Of a DNA stretch of 64,000 bases, positions 53,896-64,000 are shown piece by piece. Each line of letters opens with the position of its first letter. Position 1 is the stretch's first letter. The notes beneath the pieces were generated by a model that did not search any database, was not told the DNA's origin, and saw only the letters and a list, made by a program, of their open reading frames with translations. The DNA comes from Microglena sp. YARC. Its lineage: Eukaryota > Chlorophyta > Chlorophyceae > Chlamydomonadales > Chlamydomonadaceae. The stretch is taken from assembly GCA_022414725.1 (NCBI GenBank), contig CM039462.1:13337233-13401232 (forward strand), read 5' to 3'. The translations under genes were made by a program, and so were the position numbers.

Positions 53896-54286
53896 TTTTT
53901 CGCTAGGAGCAGGTACAGAGCACCGTTCCTTAGGAGGCCAGTCCCTAGGCATCTTAGCAGCAGCGGTACCCCCCCCCCCCCCCCACGCCCACGCCCACCA
54001 CCACACACACACTGTCTACTGACGTCCTGATAATTCGTGATCAGCCCATATTTTGCGACCCCAAGCTGCCGAGCGTGTTGTAGGCAAGTGTTCTTAGAAG
54101 GGCTATCCGAGTCCAGGACGTCCATGTCCAGTTTCTCAACACACACCCCTCGGCTCAGTTCTTTGAGCCCCCCTTGCATGCCTTCAAGTGCGCGTTCATC
54201 AAGTTACTAATGTTGAAGGGGCTGACGCCAATATCACAAGGCAGAACAGCATGCAAGCTCCACCAAACCTGCTGATGGCAAATGTA

Positions 54287-54454
54287 TAGGGAACGGCAAC
54301 ATGATATCAAGTCATCATATGATATCATATGATGCCGGCAGTCTGATTAGGCCCAAGCTACCATTCATATACAATATCATATGATGCAATTTGTATGATA
54401 TCATATGATATCATACTCACCTTTGGTCAAAATCAAATGATTTTCTGATCCCTA
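54287..54454 (+). mobile_element. hAT-like MITE, TAGGGAACG family, with 8-bp duplication
   Basis: Runs from TAGGGAACGGCAACATG to CTGATCCCTA. It is flanked by CAAATGTA (54279-54286) and CAAATGTG (54455-54462), an 8-bp target duplication with one mismatch. The interior is ATATCATATGAT-rich. Open frame lies on both sides (see 54455-54665). Confidence 0.88.
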
Positions 54455-54665
54455 CAAATGTGCATCGAAGTTTGTTTTCCACAAAGATGACGCTGGTGCC
54501 TTCTTTAGAATTGTCAAGCTGGATGAAGGCATCTTCAACCCGCTCTTATACTTTTGTAAGCCGTCATCATTCAGAAGGCTGTTTGCTGCCTTCATTCAGA
54601 ACAATGATAAGAAAGTGAATCGCAAGTTGAAGGAGCAGTCAACCGCGCGAATTGTCTGTATAGAT
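54455..54665 (+). CDS. Possible coding fragment interrupted by the MITE
   Basis: The frame is open for about 70 codons with protein-like composition (FVFHKDDAGAFFRIVKLDEG, IFNPLLYFCKPSSFRRLFAA, FIQNNDKKVNRKLKEQ) and no ATG. The ~35 codons before the MITE (to 54286) are also open. The MITE's second duplication lacks an AG, so it cannot act as an introner at this position in the same way. No family was recognised; this could be chance. Confidence 0.3.
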
Positions 54666-54734
54666 ATATCCGGACCAGGGGGGGCATCGGACAAGGGGGA
54701 TCGATAGATAAATCGGCTTCACGCAGATATATCT

Positions 54735-54747
54735 ATAAATCTATAAA

Positions 54748-54845
<98 letters not shown>
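54735..54845. repeat. TA microsatellite
   Basis: About 110 bp of alternating TA, with ATAGATATATC palindromes on both shoulders. Confidence 0.95.
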
Positions 54846-54846
<1 letters not shown>

Positions 54847-55084
54847 GACGATATATACAGACGATATATCTATGTAGATCTATCCGTCCTTTGCCGTACC
54901 CGAGTTATAATAAGGGGATCCTGTTAATTAAAAACAAGCAAATTTAGCGACTTGGCGCGACCCCAGTGCGACGCGCTGCCCTCCAAACCCTGCGATGCAC
55001 GGCGTTCAAAGCCAGGGGGGTTCGGGGGGCATTTCTGATTAGTTTAGGAAACCTCACATGTGACCCATGCGTCCCACACAAAAA

Positions 55085-55665
55085 AGAGTGGCCTGTGAGA
55101 CACTGGAGCTAAAGTTTGTGGCCTGTGTGGCACTGACGCTAAAGAGTGTGGCACTGCAGCTAAAGAGTGTGCCAAACAGTGGCCTGTGTGGCACTGGAGC
55201 TAAAGAGTGTGGCCTGTGTGGCACTGGAGCTAAAGAGTGTGACACTGCAGCTCAAGAGTGTGCCAAACAGTGGCCTGTGTGGCACTGGAGCTAAAGAGTG
55301 TGGCCTGTGTGGCACTGGAGCTAAAGAGTGTGACACTGCAGCTAAAGAGTGTGCCAAACAGTGGCCTGTGTGGCACTGGAGCTAAAGAGTGTGGCCTGTG
55401 TGGCACTGACGCTAAAGAGTGTGGCACTGCAGCTAAAGAGTGTGCCAAACAGTGGCCTGTGTGGCACTGGAGCTAAAGAGTGTGGCCTGTGTGGCACTGA
55501 CGCTAAAGAGTGTGGCACTGCAGCTAAAGAGTGTGCCAAACAGTGGCCTGTGTGGCACTGGAGCTAAAGAGTGTGGCCTGTGTGGCACTGACGCTAAAGA
55601 GTGTGGCACTGCAGCTAAAGAGTGTGCCAAACAGTGGCCTGTGTGGCACTGAAGCTAAAGAGTCC
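55085..55665. repeat. 91-bp tandem repeat, about 6 copies, with ~28-bp subunits
   Basis: The unit is three subunits of GTGTGGCACTGGAGCTAAAGA type, one ending CACTGCAGCTAAAGAGTGTG then CCAAACAGTGG. Exact 91-bp steps (55167, 55258, 55349, 55440). Every frame is open but shifts each unit, so it is not a protein repeat. Confidence 0.95.
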
Positions 55666-55904
55666 AAAGCTCGCTGAGATGGTAGCCAACATTCCGTAGA
55701 TTTTCTGTTTGCATACAACAAATCAACTCGAGGCACACTCACTCACCTAGAGGCTTTCTCACTCATACTGTGTCAGTGTGAGTGGGCCTCTAGTGGCTGG
55801 TGAATGAATAAAATAAAGGCCGCTCTTGTCCATGAGCCTGGGGTCCGGTTCATTCAGTGTTTCTTTCATCTAGCCCACCCTACAAATCTATAGTTGATGT
55901 AGAG

Positions 55905-56099
55905 CAGGGTAATTCAAAGCGCACGCTTTTGCGCTTTTGAGCGCTGACTTATAGACCCCCTCTGCGCCTTAAGCGCAGTTTTTTGCACCCTCCTGTGGGC
56001 GCAGCAAGCAATTTTTGCGCTTTTTGCACTACAAAGCGCAGTTTTTTTGTTTTCAACTGCGCTAAAGCGCTGGCCAATTTGGCAATTTGAAGTACCCTG
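55905..56099. mobile_element. hAT-like MITE, CAGGGTACTTCC family, copy 2
   Basis: Ends CAGGGTAATTC and GAAGTACCCTG, flanked by ATGTAGAG (55897-55904) and ATGTAGAC (56100-56107), an 8-bp duplication with one mismatch. Interior GTGGGCGCAGCAAGCA and TTTTTGCACTACAAAGCGCA match 48427-48613. Confidence 0.9.
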
Positions 56100-56149
56100 A
56101 TGTAGACTTGATCTAGAGGTTTGAGGTTGGCCAAGTATGTGGAGCCCAA

Positions 56150-56350
56150 GAAGAGGTCTGTGCCAGGATACTTCAGGAGGACCCCCAGCTCTGCTGCCTG
56201 AGACGTAACCAATTGTTTAGCCTGCGTCCTGCGATGCAACGGACCCTTCCTTCTGGTCAGCGGACCCTCCCCACATTGCATCCTGCAACGCAACAGACTC
56301 TTCGATCTTGCGTCTGCGGCGGAAGACACAGCGTCCTAAGCAACCCTCGA
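56150..56350. repeat. Dispersed repeat, partner of 25685-25905
   Basis: Same word order as the 25.7-kb copy (TACTTCAGGAGGACCCCC, CCTGCGTCCTGCGATGCAAC). Together the two copies define a family of at least 200 bp. Confidence 0.8.
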
Positions 56351-56555
56351 GCCCAAGTATAGGGCAAGTCCCTGGAGCATCAGTAGAGGTCTGTGCATAG
56401 CTGGTCCATGAGAGCCTGGGGTCCAGTTCATTCGGCGTTCCTTCCAAATAGCCCATCCCAAAAATCTAGAGCTGATCTCGAGGTTTGAGGTTGGGCAAGT
56501 CCCTTGAGCCCAAGTAGAAGGCAAGTCCCTTGAGCATAAGTAGAGGTCTGTGCAT

Positions 56556-56753
56556 CCCCGTTCAACGAATGGCTCAATGGCAGAGCTTCAAGAACGACAA
56601 ATGTGCCAGGTTTGAATCCCAACGGGTGCGCCTTAGTGTCCGTGGTCGCTGTCAACCGCCATGGTAGCTTTGTCCAGGTAAAGTAGCAGCCCGTTCCTTA
56701 CCGCCGTTAGACGGGGCTCCCTTAATACCACGCCCCACCAGGCGCTATCATTA
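56556..56753 (+). mobile_element. tRNA-derived SINE, family 1, copy 3, with target duplication
   Basis: A-box-like ATGGCTCAATGGCAGAGC and B-box-like GGTTTGAATCCC head a body with GTCGCTGTCAACCGCCATGG and tail ACCACGCCCCACCAGGCGCT. It is flanked by TAGAGGTCTGTGCAT (56541-56555) and TAGAGGTCTGCGCAT (56754-56768), a 15-bp duplication with one mismatch. This shows it moved by target-primed reverse transcription. Confidence 0.9.
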
Positions 56754-56769
56754 TAGAGGTCTGCGCATA

Positions 56770-56940
56770 GCTCTGTTTTCAGCTACACGCAGCAGCTACA
56801 AGTCAGCTCCCCTGTTGTCAGCTACAAGCAGCAGCTACAAGTCAGCTCCCCTGTTGTCAGCCACACGCAGCAGCTACAAGTCAGCTCCCCTGTTGTCAGC
56901 TACACGCAGCAGCTACAAGTCAGCTCCCCTGGCTTTCTAC
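56770..56940. repeat. ~40-bp minisatellite, 4 copies
   Basis: The unit is GTCAGCTACACGCAGCAGCT then ACAAGTCAGCTCCCCTGTT. A partial family 3 MITE-like sequence follows (56930-57085). Confidence 0.9.
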
Positions 56941-57099
56941 ACAGCCAAATGCAAATCAACGCAGTGCATCTGGAAGCTGACAGGGTAAGCTTTTCAGTAA
57001 TGTTGAAATCTTGGGGCTTGGCTCAGTGGCTGGCTCAGGGAGCTGCCTAGAATCTCCTGCTTGTAGCAGAAAAGGAAATCTATGGGTATGTGCTCTCAT

Positions 57100-57395
57100 A
57101 TCGAGCTCTGGCTGAATGGTTCAGTAGAGCCCTTCAAACAGACAGGTCTGTGGTTCATGCCCTTCCCAGACTCCCAAATTTCAGACCTCCTGCTTTGGGA
57201 GAGGTAGAGAACTCCCTTCAGTGCTGTCGCGTGGTAGTCCAAGCTGAGGCGCAGTAGTGGTCAGCGAAACCAAAACCCATCATAGTAAACATTCTCCAGT
57301 GCAAGCAAACGGGAAGGCTCCTTCAACACCACGCCCTGTGGCAAGGCGAACGAATTCAACCTCACGCCCTGTGGCAAGGCATATGATTTTTCATT
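57100..57395 (+). mobile_element. tRNA-derived SINE, family 2
   Basis: A-box-like TGGCTGAATGGTTCAGTAGA and B-box-like GGTCTGTGGTTCATGCCC, then GAGGTAGAGAACTCCCTTCA, CGCGTGGTAGTCCAAGCTGA and a tail ACCACGCCCTGTGGCAAGGC, partly repeated. Another tail-like piece is at 57678-57735. Its partner is 6245-6500 on the minus strand. Confidence 0.75.
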
Positions 57396-57427
57396 TTATT
57401 GCTATCATTGCCAGGCCTCCATGTTTT

Positions 57428-57628
57428 TCATAAACCATGATGCTTGAATACAGTATCAAAGAACAGCCATGAAGCATCTTTTGGATCCACATTTTTAGTG
57501 GTGGGTGCAAAATGCGCCATTTTGCTGAGCTTATCAACAAATGCTACGATAACATCAATCCTATTGGACACTGGCAGTTTAATGATTAAGTCCATGCTTA
57601 TGTGTGACCAGTAGTTCTGGTTTGCCAT
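57428..57628 (-). pseudogene. Ty3/gypsy integrase core fragment
   Basis: The 66 codons WSHISMDLIIKLPVS, VIVAFVDKLSKMAHF and DASWLFFDTVFKHHGL match the start of a gypsy integrase core: the first catalytic Asp in SMDLI and the VDKLSKMAHF block. No other pol domain, LTR or flank of the element is visible. It is a fragment lying between two SINE tails. Confidence 0.85.
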
Positions 57629-57750
57629 AGCAAATAAATCTCACTTAACGTTTGATTTTTTGTTCTGTCATTGCCAGTGCAAGCAAACGGGAAGGTTCCT
57701 TCAACCACCCGCCCCGTGTCAAGGCGTATGAATTTCCATTTGGTATACTC

Positions 57751-57888
57751 TCATTGCCAGGCCTCCATGTCAATGCGGAAGTACAGTGTCTTTGAGACTG
57801 CAAGGAGGTGCAACTTAACGCACCCACTGAACTCAGAATTGAGGCGCTTGCATGTTTCTTCTAGCCCTGCTAGCATCCGGCCGTGCAT
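57751..57888 (-). CDS. Paralogue of exon 49522-49391, unrecognised family
   Basis: After TTGCAG, the exon reads MHGRMLAGLEETCKRLNSEF then LLAVSKTLYFRIDMEAWQ and a TGA stop. It aligns with MHTQMCTELEAACKRIKSEF / LFAISDREYYRVDMD of the 49-kb gene, including the acceptor position. No upstream exon was found; a copy of its head lies at 58186-58230 and the CCATAG array follows. It could be the terminal exon of a gene or a stray duplicate. Confidence 0.5.
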   Translation of the reverse strand: MHGRMLAGLEETCKRLNSEFSGCVKLHLLAVSKTLYFRIDMEAWQ

Positions 57889-58250
57889 CTGCAATGGAAG
57901 ATACAAGGTAAGAGAGAGTGTGTGTGTGTGTGCACATTGCAAGGGAAGATACATGGTAAGAGAGAGTGTGTGTGTGTGTGTGTGCACATTGCAAAGATAC
58001 ATGGTTGAAGAGTGGGTAAGTTACGAAGTCCTTTAAGCCTATAGACCCATCGTCCATTTAGCCTATTTGGCCCACCCCTGGACTGTAACATACATGCACA
58101 ACTGAACGAGCACATAGTAGTTATCGGTGACCAAGAAGTAGGTGAGCATGCAAGCATGTGTGTGTATGTGTGCAGATGTGTAATGGCGCTAGCATGTATC
58201 TTCTAGCCCTGCTAGCATCTGGCCATGCATCTGCAAGGGAAGCTCCACGG
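57889..58250 (-). repeat. Copies of the 57.8-kb exon acceptor and head
   Basis: On the minus strand 58230-58186 repeats the exon start: CTTCCCTTGCAG|ATGCAT then GGCCAGATGCTAGCAGGGCT. Between it and the exon are three copies of a shortened acceptor (TTCCCTTGCAATG) with CACACAC and CTCTCTTACCATGTATC filler. The pattern matches the exon-edge arrays of the B55, DUF1764 and membrane-protein genes. Confidence 0.8.
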
Positions 58251-58269
58251 TTGAAGAGTGGGTAAGTTA

Positions 58270-61200
58270 CAATGTCTCTTTAGGCCATGACTATAGTCCA
58301 TAGCCCATGAATATAGTCCATAGTCCATAGTCCATAGCCCATAGCCCATAGCCCATTACTATAGTCCAAGCCCATAGCCCATGATATAGTCTATAGTCCA
58401 TAGCCCATAGCCCATGACTACAGTCCATAGCCCATAGCCCATGAATATAGTCCATAGTCCATAGCCATGACTATAGTCCATAGCCCATAGCCATGATATA
58501 GTCCATAGTCATAGCCATAGCCAAGCCCATGACTATAGTCCACAGCCCATAGCCCATGAATATAGTCCATAGTCCATAGCCCATAGCCCATAGCCCTATC
58601 CATAGTCCATAGCCCATAGCCCATGACTATATCCATAGCCCATAGCCCATGACTATAGTCCATAGCCCATAGCCCATGACTATAGTTAACCATAGCAGCC
58701 ACTATAGTCCATAGCCCATAGCCATGACTATAGTCCATAGCCCATAGCCCATGACTATAGTCCATAGTCCATAGCCCATAGCCCCCATGACTACATAGTC
58801 CATCCATAGCCCATAGCCCATGACTATAGTCCATAGCCCATAGCCCATGACTATAGTCCATAGCCCATAGCCCATGACTATAGTCCATAGTCCATAGCCC
58901 ATACTATAGTCCTAGCCCATAGCCCATGACTAGTCCAGAGTCCATAGTATAGCCCCATAGCCCACCCTTAGCCATACTACAGTCATATCCATAGTCCCAT
59001 AGCCATGACTATAGTCCTAGCCCCCATAGCATAGTCCATAGCCATAGCCCATAGCCATAGCCATAGCCCAGACTATATGTCACTTAGTCCATGCCCATAG
59101 CCATAGCCCATAGCCCTATATACATCCATAGCCCATAGCCCATAGCCCATGATATAGTCCATAGCCATATATAGTACAGTCATAGCCCATAGCAGCAGTC
59201 CATAGCCAGATCCTACATAGTCCATAGCCCATAGCCCTATGCCCATAGCCCATAGCCCATAATACAGTCCTTAAGTCCATAGCCCATAGCCCATGACTAC
59301 AGTCCATAGTCCATAGCCCATAGCCCATGACTACAGTCCATAGTCCATAGCCCATAGCCCATGACTATAGTCCATCCATAGCCCCTATAGCCCATAACTA
59401 CTAGTCCATAGTCTCCATACCCATAGCCCATAGCCCTATGCATAGCACTATCCATAGCCCATAGCCCATGACTACAGTCCATAGTCCAATATAGCCATAG
59501 CCCATAGCCCATGGAATTATATAGTCCATAGTCCAAGCCAATAGCCCATCACAGCGCCATAGGCCCATGACTATAGTCCATAGCCCATAGCCCATTGACG
59601 ATAGTCCATAGCCATAGCCCATATATTCCATAGCCTCGCCCCATAGTCTATAGCCCATAGCCCATAGCCCATGACTATAGTCCATAGTCCATAGCCCATC
59701 GTCCTATAGTCCATAGCCCATAGCCCATGACTAGTCCATAGTCCATAGCCCATAGCTAGCCCATGAATATAGTCCATAGACTATAGTCCATAGCCATAGC
59801 CCATGACTCCATAGTCCATATAGCCCATAGCCCATAGCCCATGACTAGAGTCCATAGTCCAGCCCATAGCCCATGCCTGACTATAGTCCATAGTCCATAG
59901 CCCATGACAGCCATATAGTCCATAGCCCATAGCCCATGACATAGTCCATAGCCATAGCCCAAGCCATGACTTAGTCCATAGTCCATACCATAGCCCAATG
60001 ACTACAGTCCATGATCCCATAGCCCCCCATAGCCCATAGCCCATGACTAGTCCAGTCCATAGTAGCCATAGCCGATCCCCCCATGACTTATGTTCCATAC
60101 CCAAAGCAAGACCATGACTACAGTCCATAGCCCTAGCCCATGACTATAGCCATAGTCATAGCCCATGACTACATAGTCCAAGCCATAGCCCAATGACTAT
60201 ACCATAGCCCATAGCCATGACTACGTCCATAGCCCATAGCCCATAGCCCATGACTACAGTCCATAGTAGCCCATAGCCCATAGCCCATGACTATAATAGT
60301 CCATAGCCCATAGCCCATGACTAGCCCATAGTCCATAGCCCATGATCCATCCATACATAGCCCATGAACATAGTCCATAGCCCATAGTCCATAGCCCCCC
60401 ATAGCCCATGACTACAGCATAGCCCATTGACTATAGTCCATAGTAGCCCATGAGTCCATCCATAGTCCATAGCCCATGATATAGTCCATAGCCCATAGCC
60501 ATACCATTAGCCCATAAACCATAGCCCATAGCCAGACTATAGTCCATACCATAGCCCATGAATAGTCCAGACTATAGTTACCCATTAGCCCCATGAATAT
60601 AGTCCATATTCATAGCTAAGCCATAGCCCATGACTGTAGTCCCCAGCCATGACCCATAGCATAGCCATAGTCCACTAGTCCATAGCCCATCCAAGCCTAT
60701 AGCCCATAGCCCATAGGCCACTATAGCCCAAGCCCAAGCCATTGACAGTATTAGTCCATAGCCCATGCATAGTCATAGCCATGATATAGCCCATATGACT
60801 ATAGTCCATAGTCATCATAGTAATAGCCATAGAGCCCATACTACAGTCCATACCATAGCCCCCATGACTATAATAGCCATAGCCCATGACTATAGTCCAT
60901 CCATAGCCCATAGCCATGACTATTAGTTGTCCATAGCCCATAGCCCATGACTAGTAGTCCAGCCCATAGCCCATGACTATAGTCCATAGTAGCCATGACT
61001 ACAGTCCATAGCCCATAGCCCATGACTATAGTCCATATCATAGCCCATTAGTCCCATAGCCCATGACATGATTATGCAGTCCACCATAGCCCCCCATAGT
61101 CCATAGCCCAAGCCCATGACTACTACAGTCCATAGCCATAGCCATACCCTACAGCATAGCCATACCATAGCCATGACTATAGTCAAGTCCATAGCCATAG

Positions 61201-64000
61201 CCCATAGCCAGACATAGCCCATAGCCCATGACTATATATAGGCCATAGTCCATAGCCATAGCCCATAGCCCATGACATAGTATAGCATCCATAGTCCATA
61301 GCCCATAAGACCATAGCCCATAAGCCCATGACTCCATAGCCATCATAGTCCATAGGCCCATAGCCCATGACTATAGTCCATAGCTATAGTCCATAGCCCA
61401 TGACTATAGCCTATAGTCCATAGCCATATATCCCATAGCCCATAGCCCATAGTCCATAGCCCATATGACTATAGTCCATAGTCCCATAAGCCCATGACTA
61501 TAGTCCATAGCCCATAGCCATGACATAGGTCCATACTCCATAGCCATATCCCATATCCATAGTCCATAGTCCATAGCCCATAGCCCATGACTATAGTCCA
61601 TAGTCCATAGCCCATAGCCCATGACTGGCGAATATAGTCCATTAGCCCATAGCCCATGACATAGTTACCCATAGCCCCATGACTATAGTCCAGGTCCATA
61701 GCCCATGACTATAGTCCATAGCCCATAGTCCATAGCCATGACTATAGTCCATCCATAGTCCAACGTCAATACATATCCATAGCCCATGACTATAGCCCAT
61801 AGTAGCCCATCCATAGCCCATAGCCCATAGCCCATGACTACAGTCCATAGTCCATAGCCCATAGCCATGACTATAGTCCATAGCCCATGACTATACAGTC
61901 CATAGCAAGCCCATGACTATACATAGTCCATAGCCCATGACTATAGTCCATAGCCCCGTACCATAGCAGTAGCCATACTATAGTCCATGATAGTCCATAG
62001 TCCATACATGAGCCCATAGATGACTATAGCCCATCAACATAGTCATACCCATAGCCATAGACCATGACTATAGTCCATAGCCCATAGCCCATGACGTATA
62101 GTCCATAGCCAAGCCCATAGTCCATGCCTAGCCCATGCAATTAGTCCTATAGCCATAGAGTCCATATAGCCCATGACTTCGCCCATAGGCCCATGACTAT
62201 AGTCCATAGCCATAGCCCATGACTATAGTCCATAGCCTTATGATACCATAGCCCATACCCTAGCCAATGTATAGTCCATCCCATAGTCCCATGATGGATA
62301 GCCCAGTATAGCTAGTCCCTATAGTCCATAGCCCATACCCATAGGACTAGCAGTGACTATAGTCCATAGCCATAGCCCATATAGCCATAGCCATAGAGTG
62401 ACTATAGTCATATGCCCATAGCCCATAGCCCATGACTATTAGTCCATAGTCCATAGCCCAGGCTATAGTCCATAGCCCATAGCCCATGACAATAATAGCC
62501 CCATAGCCCATACATGTAGCCAGTCCTAGCCCATACTTAGCCCATGACTCCATAGCCCATAGCCCATAGTCCATATGACTAAGTCCATAGTCCCCATAGC
62601 CCTATAGTATAGTCCATAGTAATACCATGACTATAGGTCCATAGCCCATGACCCATATCCATAGCCCATGACTATAGGTAGCCCATGACTTTACAGTCAT
62701 AGTCCATACCCATAGCCCATGAATATACAGTCTATCCATAGCCATAGCCCATATAGTCCATAGTCCATACTCCCATTATCCCATGATTACCAAGCCCATC
62801 ATGACATATAGTCCAGTAGCCCATTAGCCGATGGAATATAGTCCATAGTTTTCCATAGCCCATAGCCCATGACTGCCAAATTCCATAGTCCATAGCCCAT
62901 AGCCCTATATATAGCCGTAGTCCATGTAGCCCATAGCTCCATGACTATATCCATATAGCCCAGACCCATGTATAGTCCATAGCCATACCCATGACTATAG
63001 TCCATAGCCATAGCCATAGCCCATGACTCATAGTCCCATACCATGTAGTCATAGCCCATAAGCCCATGAGCTAGACCCATAGACTATATCCATATGCCAT
63101 ACAGCCCATAGCCCATGACATAGTCCATAGGCCCATAGCCCATGACTATAGTATAGCCATAGCCCATCATGACTATAGTCCATAGTCCCCATAGCCCATG
63201 ACTATAGTCCAGTCTAGCCCATAGTCCCCTATTAGCATAGCATGACTATAGTCCATAGCCATATGCCCCATGACTTATAGTATAGTCCATAGCCCATAGC
63301 CATGATATAGTCCATAGCCCATAGCCCTATGAGATAGTCCATAGCCCCATAGCCCATGATATAGTCCATATTATAGCCCATAGCCGCATGACTCCCAATA
63401 GTCCATAGCCCATACTAATGAACTATATAGTCCATAGGGTAGCCCATAGCCCATGACGTATAGTCCATAGTCCATAGCCCAGTTAGCCCATGACTAATAG
63501 TCCATAGCCCATAGCCCATGACTATTTAGTTCCATAGTCCATAGTCCATAGCCCATGACTATAGCCATGAGCCGCATAGCATATCATAGCCATAGTCATA
63601 CCCATAGCCATGACCAGGCCCCATAGCCCTAGCTATAGTCCATGTTACATAGACTAGCAGTCCATAGTCATGTAGCCCAGCCCACACCCATTAGTCCCAT
63701 GACTATAGTCACATAGTCCATAGTCCCATATTGCCTCACGCCCATGAACTATAGTCCATCAGTCCCATAGTAGCCCATGACTACAGAATGACCCATAGCC
63801 CATAGCCAATGACTACAGTCCTTATATGAGCCCATAGCCAAGACTATAGTCCATGCCAGTCGCGATAGCCCATAGCCATACCCATGAGTCATATGTCCAT
63901 AGCCCATAGCCGAGCCCATGATATAGTCCCATAGCCCATAGGCCCATGAATATATGTCCACATAGCTAGCCATACAGTCCATATCCATTAGCACAGCATG
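58270..64000. repeat. CCATAG-type array, more than 5.7 kb, runs off the window
   Basis: It is built from CCATAG, CCCATAG, CCATGACTATAGT and CCATAGTCC blocks in irregular order, with frequent one- to three-base indels that grow more common to the right. Frames on the minus strand give short GLWAMDYSHGLWAM-like runs that break constantly, so it is not coding. True copy number and some indels may be assembly or read error. Confidence 0.95.

Noticed and set aside
58418..61881. Minus-strand YGLWAMDYSHGLWAM-type frames
   Set aside because: They are translations of a short tandem repeat with constant frame changes; there is no consistent start, length or splice structure.

Overview
This is eukaryotic nuclear DNA, probably from a green-lineage alga. 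Genes are split by introns. The PP2A regulatory subunit reads closest to plant-type B55 proteins, and interstitial copies of the plant-type telomere heptamer (TTTAGGG/CCCTAAA) recur. A hAT-like MITE forms a whole intron, as introner elements do in Micromonas and Aureococcus. The assignment, perhaps to a prasinophyte-grade alga, is an inference and not secure. Tandem repeats, microsatellites, MITEs, SINEs and retroelement remains fill most of the window. A 1000-N scaffold gap lies at 15289-16288.

Layout. 1-7.1 kb: an 85-bp minisatellite, a 99-bp satellite with a 693-bp higher-order period, a MITE, and SINEs. 7.46-11.25 kb (minus): a PP2A B55 WD40 gene lacking its N-terminal exon(s). 11.3-15.3 kb: duplicated exon heads and G/T-rich DNA, then the gap. 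16.3-23.0 kb: a ~99-bp array of copies of a 3' splice site plus exon start, leading into the last two exons of a single-pass membrane protein (23015-24377, plus). A 93-bp array of its terminal exon follows to 25.7 kb. 28.7-32.3 kb: inverted repeats enclosing a Gag-only LTR relic and a tiny TRIM-like element. 33.58-39.50 kb (minus): a complete four-exon DUF1764 gene. 41.48-46.55 kb: a full-length but degenerate Ty1/copia element with 98% identical LTRs and a 5-bp target duplication. 46.6-58.2 kb: MITEs, SINEs, an unrecognised two-exon gene (minus), a paralogous exon, a gypsy integrase fragment and several minisatellites. 58.27-64 kb: a noisy CCATAG-type array running off the window.

The main observation is shared by every recognisable host gene here. 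Introns are filled with tandem copies of the adjoining exon edge: usually the 3' splice site plus the first 40-90 bases of the next exon, in one case the 5' splice site plus the exon end. Terminal exons are amplified too. Several cassettes carry CCCTAAACC motifs upstream of the AG that could serve as branch points. Separately, the 312-nt third recovered intron boundary of B55 is made by a hAT-like MITE whose 8-bp target duplication supplies the splice signals. All comparisons were made by eye; no alignment or database search was run.
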